DNA of 64,000 bases from Patagioenas fasciata (taxonomy: Eukaryota > Chordata > Aves > Columbiformes > Columbidae), in contig NC_092520.1 of the NCBI RefSeq assembly GCF_037038585.1, positions 121,056,001 through 121,120,000 on the forward strand, given 5' to 3'. Each line of letters begins with the position of its first letter. Position 1 is the first letter of the stretch. This document shows, piece after piece, positions 23,963-34,495 of the stretch. Below the pieces are notes generated by a model, which searched no databases, was not told where the DNA came from, and was given only the letters and a program-made list of their open reading frames with translations. Position numbers and translations under genes: made by a program.

Positions 23963-24822
23963 TCATAGAATCATAGAATGTCCTGAGTTGGAAGGGACCC
24001 ACAAGGATCATCGAGTCCAACTCCTGTCCCTGCATAGGACAACCCCACAGTTCACATCATGTGTCTGAGGGTGTTGTCCAGTCTCTTCTTGAACATGGTC
24101 AGGCTTGGGGCCGTGACACCTCCCTGGGGAGTCTGTTCCAGTGCTCCACCACCCTCTGGGGGAAGAACCTTTTCCTTATGTCCAACCTAAACCTCCCCTA
24201 GCACATCTTCCTGACATTCCCTTGGGTTCTGTCATTGGTCACCAGAGAGAAGAGATCAGCACCTGCCCCTCCTCCTCCCCTTGTGAGGTCTCCCCTCAGT
24301 CTCCTCTTCTCCAGGCTGTACAAGCCAAGTGATTTTTGCCACACCTCATACAGCTTCCCCTGCAAATCTTGTAGCCCTCTTCTGGACACTCTCCAGTAGC
24401 TTTATATCCTTTCTATCCTGTAGCTCCCAGAGCTGCACACAGTGCTCCAGGTGAGGCCGCACCAGTGCAGAGCAGAGCGGGACAATCACCTCCTTCGCCC
24501 AGCTGGCAATGCTGTGCTGGATGCACCCAGGGCACGGGTGGCCCTCTTGGCTGCCAGGGCACACTGTTGGCTCATGTGCAACTTGCCATCAACCAGAACC
24601 CCCAGATCCCTCTCTGCAGAGCTGCTCTCCAGCCTCTTGTTTCCCAGGCTGTACGGACAGCCAGGGTTGCCGTGTCCCAGGTGCAAAATCTGGCACTTGC
24701 TTTTGTTGAACTTCATGTGGTCGGTAATTGTTCAGTTCCCCACTTTGACCAGATCCCTTTGCAGGGCCTCTCTGCCCTTGAGAGTGTCAACAGCTCCTCC
24801 AAATTTTGTGTCATCAGCATAT
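23963..24822 (-). mobile_element. CR1 LINE fragment, 3' part, minus orientation
   Basis: The left edge (CATAGAATCATAGAATG) is the inverted CR1 terminal octamer repeat. Minus-strand frames at 24198-24716 give the ORF2 C-terminus ([19 protein letters not shown], then [19 protein letters not shown]). The upper edge falls in the GTGTCATCAGC part of ORF2 at about 24822. Same subfamily as 9468-10203 in opposite orientation. Several frame shifts; inactive. Confidence 0.95.
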
Positions 24823-25607
24823 GCATACACCAGAGATAGTTCAAAGGATTATAAATGATCTAACTCAAGACATGAAAACTCACAGGAGGAAGATAAAGCT
24901 CAGGTTTGTGAAGCTTTTTTAGAAGATTAGTTAAGAAAGTTTAACTCACTGAGGATGTCATTGACTTCTGCACTGAAGCCTTCAAGAGACAAATTGTATG
25001 CCATGGATGTGCCTGTTTGGCAGAACAAACATTTTTGTGTCACTAATAATCTAGAATGAAGAATGTAGGATATCACCCAGACTTGAGCAGGCAATCTCAT
25101 GCTGGAGCCTGCAAGGACTGCTGGGCTTCCTGAAACCATGGAGATCACGGCTGTGATCAAACTGCTAATGTTTTCAAATTCTTGCTACACAAAATAGAGA
25201 AAAGTTGCAGAGAGTGCCTGGTGGTAATGCTGTATGGTTGTCTTAGTGGGAAATTGCTGTGTTTGCATTATGTTACACCTTTTGTGTTTCATGGGTGAGG
25301 AGAGGCAAATGGAAGTCGTACCAGAGCTTTTACTCAGAGTGCTCCTCTAAGTCTCAGACTTCTATGTGAATGATAAAACAACCAGGCAGAAGACAGCTTT
25401 AAACAGATAAAACTATGCCTATCATAAAGTCTTCCATGCTAAAAGTATTCCTAAGATACTTGCTTTATTCCGCATCTTATCCCAGCTGACTGAAAAGAGC
25501 AAGAATGGGAATTTCACAGTACCCCACTCAGATTGTCCTTGAGAAGATCAGTCCTGCAAACTATAGGATATATGTGTGCAAGGATCATACTTTTTGATCT
25601 TTATTGC
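24823..25607. other. Intergenic stretch, nothing recognised
   Basis: Unique-looking sequence between two CR1 insertions; no gene or repeat seen. Confidence 0.6.
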
Positions 25608-25924
25608 CTGTGCAATCTGCTTCAGGTGAACCTTCTTTAGCAGGTGGCTTGAACTAGATGATCTACAGAGGACCCTCCCGATCCCAATTTAAATATGAGA
25701 AGAAACTTCTTCTCAGTGATGGTGCCAGAGCACTGGAACAGGCTGCCCAGGGGGGTTGTGGAGTCTTCTACTCTGGAGACATTCAAAACCCACCTGGACA
25801 CATTACTGTGTAACCTCATCTAGGTGTTCCTGCTCCGGCGGGGGGATTAGAATAGATAATCTTTTGAGGTCCCTTCCCATCCCTAACATTCTGTGATTCT
25901 GTAACCACTCTGTGATTCTGTGAT
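25608..25924 (+). mobile_element. CR1 tail inserted into an older CR1 tail
   Basis: The outer CR1 3' UTR begins near 25608 (GCAATCTGCTTCAGGTGAAC) and breaks off at GATCCCAA (25680-25687). A second CR1 3' end starts at about 25688 (TTAAATATGAGAAGAAAC), passes through GCACTGGAACAGGCTGCCCA and ends in ATTCTGTGATTCTGT at about 25902. The outer element then resumes as AACCACTCTGTGATTCTGTG (25903-25922). Joining the outer halves restores the normal CR1 ending. The tail is followed by A-rich DNA. Edges are uncertain by a few bases because of shared AA. Confidence 0.85.
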
Positions 25925-28900
25925 AACTACACAGATTTTAAAAAAAAAAAAAAAAAGTTCAGGCTACAAATTGACATTGTTATATAACAAAAAAAAAAAA
26001 AAAAAAGCCACCTGAAATAAGGCCTTATCCATCACCACTTGTTCAGTGGGGGGAAACAGCACATCTGGTTCCCAGTCCCACAGCTGCCTGGTTGAACAGG
26101 GTTTGGGAGCACTGAGGAGCTACTGCTGCCTAGGAGGAAGGGAGTGTCTGGCATTAGTCACTAGAAACCCGGTCTGAATCAGTTCATGGAGTCCTGATTC
26201 AGCAAGTTAAACACTGGTGTGAAACAGGAGATGGGTTCTCAGCACTCAGCACTCACATGGAAAAACTGCTGGGAAACCTGAGGGGATGCCAGTGACATGG
26301 CTCTGGAGCCCACACATGATGCAGAGCCAGTGGGATGTGACCTAGATCTCTGTGGGCTTGGACCTGGGTGTGGGACATTTGTGTACAAGGTGGCTCTGGA
26401 AGTCCATGGCCACATTCAGAGTTTGCTTTTCCCCATCTATTTTTGCTCACCCTGAGAAGAAGATACAAAGGCTTCCACAGTTAGGCCTCCTGTGCCCAAG
26501 AATGACTGCCCACAATTACGCAAAGCAAATGTGCACTTGGGGAATGCCACATCAGCAGTCCTCCCAGGGTGCACAGAGGACTAATGCCAGCCCCGTATGA
26601 TGTTTACATAAAAGGATTTGATCTGTGCTTCCTCGTGTGATTCACAGGGCTCTGCCCTGCTGCAGTAGCTAGAAGTTAATTCCTCTGCTTCTGTGCCTGG
26701 TCCCAGGACTCTGCTTTCTACAGCAATCGCATCAGTAACATTGCAGCAGGCATTATGATCCAACTTTAACACAGACATTTTTAATTGTCATTTTTGGTTT
26801 TTTTTCTACATTTTTAACCTTGTTTTTTTAGCTTACAAACTTAATTTTCAACTGAAAATCCTGCTTTATTTAGATGAAAACCAGAACACTAACATTTAGA
26901 AATATGAAGTTGCCAGCACTGTTTAAACACCTCCTTTAAAATATGTAGGTTTGCAAAAATGAAACTGGTGCCTCTGTATTTTGAAGAGCTAAAAAAGACA
27001 CTGGTTTCAAAGATATGAAGCATGAAAATAAAAGTTAAACTATAAATAACTTGGTTTTCGCATGTGCTCCAGAAACTTGCACAGCTTTCTATATAGGTAG
27101 CTACTAGGGTGCCAACTTATTTATCAATGACAAAATGTAGTAACAAGTTTTGCAATTTCACAGAAAGTCACTATAGCACTATTTTTTTTTTTTTTTTATT
27201 AAGGACAGTAATTTCAAAAATATGGTTTCTCATATCTTAAAAATGCATAGGTCTTCTATTGAAAAAACATAGCTATGAAGCCTTGGTGTTCCCTCTTCCT
27301 ACCTTTCTGTCAACATAATCGTTTTGCATCTCGGTTTTGTGACTTTGAACAGATCACAAGACTTACGAACCACACAACAATCTAAGAAAGCTGCACTTAG
27401 CAATATTTGTAAGTCTTTCGCATTCCCAATATTTTAGAAGGGACGTGCAGGTAAACCAGAAGGGATGGTACATAAATATGTTTTGAGCAGGATCAAGAGT
27501 TTAGGACTTGCAAATTCTGGACATGACCAGCCCCTGTTGGGCTCAGGCTCTCAGTTATGATCTTGAATGATCTTTGCTCTTTATCTGGCATGACTGCTGC
27601 TATGCAACATTTTCACGCAGCTTTATTGTCAAAATGCAGGTTATCACGGCAGTATGTACTTTGGCAGCTAATTTGTTATCTTGGTTTGCTCTTTTTCTTC
27701 TTGCAGATTTATTTGTTTGTTTCATTTTTAAGCGTGGTGTGGTTTTCTGGATACTTCCTACACAAGCAGATGTTGCTTAAGGGAGAAGCTGGACTCCTCA
27801 GATCCATCTGTCATCCTTGTTTGCCCAAATGGTTCTCTGGGGATGTTTCTGTACTAGAGCAGGCTGATGGCTGGCTGCACAATCCCCAGCCAGGAAGTCT
27901 CCTTGGCTGCTTTTCATCTAGTCCCTTTCTTTTGACACATCCACAGCTTTGGTGGCCCTACAAGGAGCCAGGCCTCCTCCTGAAAGAGCCATTGAGTTCA
28001 CTTGAGACACTCAGGCAATCACGCTGTGTCAAAGTACAATGAGAAGAAGAGGAATGTTGGCAAGAGAAAATTCTGTATAAACTATGATTAAGACATTAGT
28101 AGAATCGCCTATTACCCAATTTTCTATCACAGCAACCAAGATCAGAGGTTTTGTCATATATTCCTCTATGAAAACCTTATCTGTATGGAGTCATAGTTTA
28201 CAGATTTGTGGGACTTCTTCCCACTTTGGGTTTTTCAAGAACTTGCACGCATACTTTATTGAGCCCAGCCCTCTATGACCATATCCTTCTCATTCACTAC
28301 CTAAATAATTTCTGCACAATTAAGTCTGGATTTTGTTGTTTACTGTTTGTATTGGAGCCACAAGAAACCCATTCTTTTGGAAAAGCTTGATTTCATTTCA
28401 AATTTTAAATATGTCAGTTTAGAGCTGCTCTGGTTTAATTTTTTTTTCCTTTGGTTTCAATATATTGTCATTTTTACATTTTACTCAAACAATCCAAAAA
28501 GGATTATATACTATGAAATATGAAATTATATGCTAGCAGTGCTGTTGTGACAAGAGCTGTTTGCTTCCACTGTGCAATGACTGCCAATTCACTCATGTAT
28601 CCTTGCACAACTGCTCCAGAAGCCTTTGTGAGAGCTGACTACTGCAACTAACCAAAAGGGTCTGTCTGTGCAGACTGGTGCATGCAGTTGCTTGTGGTCT
28701 GAGCCAGCTGGACGTAAGCCAGACTGGTGTGGGTATTAGGTAGCTGCATTAACTCAAAGCTCAGAGCTGTGTTGATAAGCTGTACAGAGAGAGTGGTTAT
28801 GGTAAACATGAGCGCAGTGTCACACCACTGTGGTTTCAGTTTTCGTATTGTAGCTGGCCTGCATCCTGGTAAGCTCAAAGTGCAACAGTAGGCAAGCAAT

Positions 28901-31900
28901 TCTCTACACTTATCAATGTAGATGTGACCCCTGAGGTATGTATAAGGTCCTTTAGTGTTCCAGAGAGCGCACCAGTACCAAAATGCTCTGTCTTCTCGGG
29001 GGGTCTCAATACCTCTGCACTGTTCTTTCTGTCCGATGAAATTCCACCTCCGTCCTGATGCATGCCCAGACATCTACACCTCAGTTTGGATGGGCAAGGC
29101 TGACAGCTCTTGTGTTGCTGATGGGAGAGCAGCACCTGGAAGAAGAGCAGCTGGTTCTTTTTAAAGATAAACTTCTCCAAGAAAATTGACTGCTCATTCA
29201 AGAGCCTCACTTCAGGCTTCCTTGGCCCTCCAACCTGCTACAGTTCTTCATCCAAGGCAGTGCTTCATTTTTTAAGTCTTTTTATACTCTGGTGTATAAC
29301 AGAAGACTGGGATATCTCACACTCAGCCACATCTCAGCCTGTGCAGACTGGGATTTGATAGACACTAGATACAACTTTGCAGGGCAGTAAGACATTCTAG
29401 CCCAGTTAGGATGAGCCAGCATTGGGAACTGAAGCAAGTTCCTGAATCACTGGCAATATCCCATTTGTGGGAGTGCTCAGCCCCATACTGTTACTGAAGC
29501 CTCTTGCAGGAGCTGTGTTACTCCTGTCCCACTCAGCTGGTGCCACATCTCCTTCTACGCTGACAGATCTGGTATCTTCTCTGAAGGGTGAAAGGGAGGA
29601 GACAACACTAATGAACTCTGTACCTCAGCTCTACAGAGCCCAGTCTTTCTCCCAGAGCCTACAGCACAAAAAGGACAGCACAGCACATTTTAAAAGAAGC
29701 TGGTGTGATCACAAATAAACATGGAAACTAAGGGAATCAAGCCTTGAATGATCATACTAGTACAGTCTATAGATCTTGGGGATAGACCTCACTCATAAAC
29801 ATCTCTGTATTGCTTCTTGGGAGTCTTTATTTCCCAGTCTGAGAGATTAGATAAAAAGCACTTGGAGACATGGTAAAGTGATGTCAGTCAGTCGCCAGCA
29901 ATAAAACACCAAGGAAGCTCTTTCCAAACCTACAGAGCTGCATCATGAGAGCCTACTCTAGCTTTTGGTCTCATCTTTTTTTTTTTTTTTTTTTCTATTT
30001 TAACATGCAGAACCGAAAGAGATGCTAATCCCACAGTCACAAAGGGGAAGTCGGACAACAGTGAAGAGCCATCGTTTATACAATCCAGCTCAGAAACAGA
30101 AATGAAAGAGACAGCAGAATACCAAAAAAGAAGAAGTGCACATCCGAGAGCCTGTACCCAGAATGCCAGTACTAATGATAACATGGGCTACCTGAAAGGA
30201 CAGGAAAATCCAGACATCCACCTACTCAGTCTTCATATTATGAAGCATATGACTCAGTTAAGAGGGAGAAAATATCTAGAGCTGTCTGAAAGGCAAAGAG
30301 AAGCAGGTTATCATCAAACTATTCAAGCTCCTCCAGAAGAGAGATTTTAAAGACAGACGAGAAGACACACACAAGCACATAAAGCAGGAAGAAGCAAGTG
30401 GAGCTGCTTTCAAATTTTAAGGCATTTAATCAAATTCTACCATCAGAATTTCATCCTGCCTCATCCTGCAAGTTGATCTCCATGAGCAGATGTCTCTGAT
30501 TTCAGTCTTCTTTAAGAATCAGAGGCCCAGGCAGCAACCAGAATCCACAGCACCTGATGTGTGCCCTTTTTGCATGCTTCATCTATCACTCTGTTCAGCT
30601 TATGAATTGAAATCAATAGCACCTCACAAAAATGCCCTCTGATGCCATAAGGATATCTGGGTTCCACGCCCATTAGCACGGAACTGAACAAACTCTGGCC
30701 AAGAATTTCAGATGGAGGTGTCTATGGCTGGGCCTCTGAATCTGCATGGAGGACAAATGGATAAATGATAAGCGTGCTTATCATTTTCAAATGGCCATGA
30801 ATATCACTTGCACTTCACCAGTCTCAGTATTAACTAACATCTGTCCACCTGGCATGGATATCTTTTGGCACCGGCACATGATTGCAGTGTTATTGGATGT
30901 GCCCATCAGAAAAAAAACACACATAGCTGAGTATATCACCATTTTGGCAGAATCACATTAAACTGAAAGAACAGGTGTGGGAAAATAATGGAAGACTGGC
31001 CAGAAGGATTGTAAATGTCTTCAAGTGACCTGCAGCTGGGGTGTAGAAAAACACATATATCATACTAATTGTTGTTTAGCCTTGTGTGTTAGACAAATAG
31101 AACATCTGTGTTTAGATAACATAGGCCTCTGATAGACTCAGAGGCACCCTATCGAACATGCTTAGTTTCCTGCCCTGCTGTGGAAAAGATCAAAGCACTG
31201 TGGTAAACTGTGCCTGTGTGAATCCTTGAAACACAGGCCAAAAAAGCAGGTTTGGTGATGCTCTAGCATGGACTGAGCCCCGTGGTGCCTGCATCCCCCC
31301 TCGTGTGCCTCTGCCCAGGTGGTGCTTTGGGGAGCCCCCAGTTGGTGAAGTAACAAAAATAAATTTACTCTTGGCATTTCATCCATAGTTTTGTGGTCAT
31401 TCCTGCATCCTGCCTGTGCCACCTCATAGAACAGGTTTACAGTAAGTTTCAACTCTCAGAAAAGCTTTAGGAACTTAAGAATGTAGTCTGTGTATCTTTG
31501 GGTTGAATACGGTTTTGGTTGGTCAGCACTCTGTTTGGGCCCATTTATTTTCTATTTCTTCCTCTTTTCTCTTTCTTTCTAATGCACCACTAGATTGCTT
31601 CTCCAGTCAAGGCTGTTTTTGCTATAGATGACTCCTATTGCAGCAGAAAAATCAACATATAGAATTTCCAACACATTTAGCAGTTATCTAGCATGATTCT
31701 GTGGGTACCACACTATGATACCATGTCAGCAGTCCTGGTTTTCTACCAGACTATAATTAAGAAGAGTTTCATGTTATGAAGTTCCAGCTGAATCAGTGTG
31801 GACTATGGGGGAAATAAATATCACACGCCTTGCTGTCACACCAAAATACCCATCAGCTACACCAAAAATGGTGCCAGATTGCCAAACATAGAGGAGGCAG

Positions 31901-32183
31901 TACTACTGTGCTGGCAGCAAAAGGGGGCTTGTATTGCTGCACCCTTGAGGAATTAATTTGTAAAGTCTGGGGCATGCTAGCAAAGTATCTAACAAACACA
32001 TGGAGAAACAGGAGCAGTTCCCTTAGCTGACAGTACTACAGAGCTAATCTGGTGTTGAAGTCTGCTGTGTTGGTCTTTGTGGTGGGATTGAGCCCTTTGT
32101 GCTGTATCTCCAAAGTTTGCCATGTCCCAGCATGGGACAGGGCCTGAGGACACTGCTAATGCAAGTAACAGTGGTCTGTCACT
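25925..32183. other. Intergenic stretch with simple repeats
   Basis: No gene recognised. A-runs lie at 25940-25956 and 25989-26006, T-runs at 27182-27198 and 29976-29994. Open frames at 27557-28042, 28648-29073 and 28875-29210 show no domain or conserved motif that I recognise. Confidence 0.55.
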
Positions 32184-32267
32184 CAGTACAGAGAGCTCGT
32201 GTCACTATGCTACAGCCACACGACACAGTACAGAGAGCTCGTGTCACTATGCTACAGCGACACGACA
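32184..32267. repeat. 42-bp tandem duplication containing an inverted repeat
   Basis: Two adjacent 42-bp units (32184-32225 and 32226-32267) start CAGTACAGAGAGCTCGTGTC and differ essentially at one base (GCCAC versus GCGAC). The second unit contains CGTGTC (32240-32245), a 13-nt loop and GACACG (32259-32264); the first unit has a mismatch in this stem. Not part of a repeat family that I recognise. Confidence 0.85.
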
Positions 32268-32515
32268 CCCACAGAACGGAGCCAGCCTCCTCTGGGTGCC
32301 TTCACCTTTTATACACCAAACCTATAGGGCAGACACAACTAATGAGCTTATCTTAGATCAGACCAGCCCACTCTGTCTGGTGCCAGGACCACAGCAGGAG
32401 AGAAGGGCTCTGATGTGGCAATTGCATGAGCCTGATGTATCAGCAGTGAAACATGAAGCAGTGGTGAAATGAGCGAGGCTAATGCTTATTGCATGCAACT
32501 TGCTAGTTGTAAATG

Positions 32516-33177
32516 GGGCCTGTAAGAAAAGTGGGGACAGACATTTTTAGCAGGGCCTGTTGCGATGGGACAAGGGGTAATGGTTTTAAACTAAAAGAGG
32601 GTGTAGTGGCAGAGCCCGCCCCCTCCCCGGGGGGGATGGGGTTGTCGCCAGCATGGCTGAGAGGTGAAGCCAGAGACAAGAGAAACAAATGGAGCCCCAT
32701 AAGAAGGTAACTATGAATGAGCAATCACCAGACACACGCGTGCAGAGTGCATGGACAGTACATGCAGCCTATCACGTTATTGCATAGCACGTGTTACAAC
32801 CAATCACATTGTTGCAAGGTGTGTGGACAAGGCAGCTTTGGTATAAAGTTAGCCCAGTCTGGCAATAAAGTGAACTCTGTGAACATCACATTGGTGTGTC
32901 AAGTTCTGTCTCTCGCATGGAAAAAGCAACAAGAGGGGAGATTCAGGCCAGACACGAGGAAGAAATTTTTTACACTGAGGGTGGTGAAACACTGGCCCAG
33001 GTTTCCCAGAGAGGTGGTCGATGCCCCATCCCCGGAGACATTCCAGGTCAGGCTGGACGGGGCTCTGAGCAACCCGATCTAGATGAAGATGACCCTCATC
33101 ATTGTGGGGGGCTTGGACTGGATGACTTTTGAAGGTCCCTTCCAACCCAAACTATTCTGTGATTCTATGATTCTACG
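32516..33177 (+). mobile_element. CR1 LINE 3' part, split by a solo LTR
   Basis: The CR1 5' half (32516-32601) reads GTGGGGACAGACATTTTTAG ... GGTTTTAAACTAAAAGAGGG. The element resumes at 32932 with AGAGGGGAGATTCAGGCC and runs through GGAAGAAATTTTTTACACTG to a terminal ATTCTGTGATTCTATG at about 33155-33175. The intervening 330 bp is an LTR. Removing one copy of AGAGGG restores a continuous CR1 3' region. Confidence 0.88.
32596..32937 (+). mobile_element. Solo LTR (alpha/ERVK-like), 330 bp, with 6-bp target duplication AGAGGG
   Basis: The LTR proper is 32602-32931: it starts TGTAGTGGCAG, ends AAGCAACA, and is bounded by AGAGGG at 32596-32601 and 32932-32937. Plus orientation: TATAAA at 32842-32847 and AATAAA at 32864-32869, giving a very short R as in alpharetrovirus-type LTRs of about this size. 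U3 has a CCAAT box (32800-32804) and two related motifs with TTGCA cores (ATCACGTTATTGCA at 32771-32784 and ATCACATTGTTGCA at 32803-32816) resembling C/EBP-type enhancer sites. No gag, pol or env sequence is present. Younger than the CR1 it interrupts. Confidence 0.88.
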
Positions 33178-34084
33178 TATAGATCCACAGCAACAGCTCA
33201 CATCATAGTTTACAATAGCAATACTACAGCTAGCACTATTGCCAGCAAAATACTGCATTATTAGACGAAACCAGTAAACTAAAATCACAGAATGTCATGG
33301 TTTTTATCATGGCAAAGCTGAAACCAGGCTCTTGTTGTATATCTCAGTGTGTATCATAATTGATGAGCCCGATGAGAAGGTGATCATCCCTTTCTCTGAG
33401 AAAGTAACTTCTGGGTCATTCCATTTAGTTCATGAAATGTAAAATTCTTAAAGAAATTAAGGATATTTTTTCTCAATGAGTTAATAAAAATTATATTACA
33501 TATATTGGGTTTTAATTTAGGTGTATGATCATATGAGTGATTAAGTGAACAGAAAATAGAAGTAAAACAAATAATAAAAAAGCAAATTTACCACTGTTTA
33601 CCTAGAATGTAAAGTCATTAAGTAAAAAGTAACAAAGGTTCACTGAAAATAAATATTGTAGAAAATACTGAATATTAAAACCCCAATATATCTACTCTGT
33701 TTTCCTCATGCACAAGTTTTGCAATGCCACAAATACAATGTTGGAGACGAAGCCCTCCAATGCCTTGAAGCTGCCATGGACAATTAAGTGGGGCAGGGAG
33801 GAGCCCTGAGCCACTTGTCCTCACTGCAGGGCTGCATCCAGCACACAGGTCCAGCCATGTACCAGAGCTGCAATGTATTAGCAAGCAAAAGATGCGCCAC
33901 AGGTCCACAGGGTGGTAAGCCTAGTTTTAGGGTGTTCATGAAAGTAGCCAAGTGATGTAAACTCATTTTGGCAGCTTGAGCTTATTGAAATATTTCTGAA
34001 CGGACAACTTTTCTCAGGCAGACTCAACGCTGGTATGTACGTGCACCATTTCTGTGCAATCCATCATAACGTCGAGGCAAATGA
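33178..34084. other. Intergenic stretch, nothing recognised
   Basis: Mostly AT-rich unique sequence; no gene or repeat family identified. Confidence 0.6.
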
Positions 34085-34495
34085 GGCAATTTAAGGAAAA
34101 GCAGCAAGAATTATCTGGAAGAGTGGTTTTATAAGGAAAGGTTAAAAGAGTTTAATACATCTAGTTTTGTTAAAGCAGAGGTAGATGGAGGCATGTCTCC
34201 AGACAGCAAATGCTTAAGTAATGCAAACCTTAAGGATGTGGAGGAAATACTTGGGCTTATACCTATGGTAACAAGTAGGAGTAAATGAAAAGAGGGTGGG
34301 AAAAGACTGAATATCTGAAAATCTTGTTGGCAGAGAGAGCTTGTGCAAATTTCGCAGAAGTGGCAGGAATTCTTTTAATGAATTTATTTTAAAAAGAATT
34401 TGAAAAATACTAATAAACAAACTACCAGGGCTGAGTCTGTACTAGCAGGAAAGTTGATTGGATGATCCAACAGCCTCCTCTCTCCCCATTTCTTT
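34085..34495 (+). mobile_element. Possible ancient CR1/L3-like 3' remnant
   Basis: Diffuse similarity to the 3' region of old amniote CR1/L3 elements: GGAAAGGTTAAAAGAGTTTA (34136-34155) followed by an AGCAGAGGTAGATGGAGG-like block, and a closing block GATTGGATGATCCAACAGCC (about 34455-34474), which corresponds to the GATTGGATGATCTAATAGTC-type CR1 ending. The middle is highly diverged. Tentative. Confidence 0.4.

Noticed and set aside
27557-28042. Possible membrane protein (hydrophobic 161-residue frame)
   Set aside because: Hydrophobicity comes from T-rich DNA; no start context, splice sites or homology recognised.
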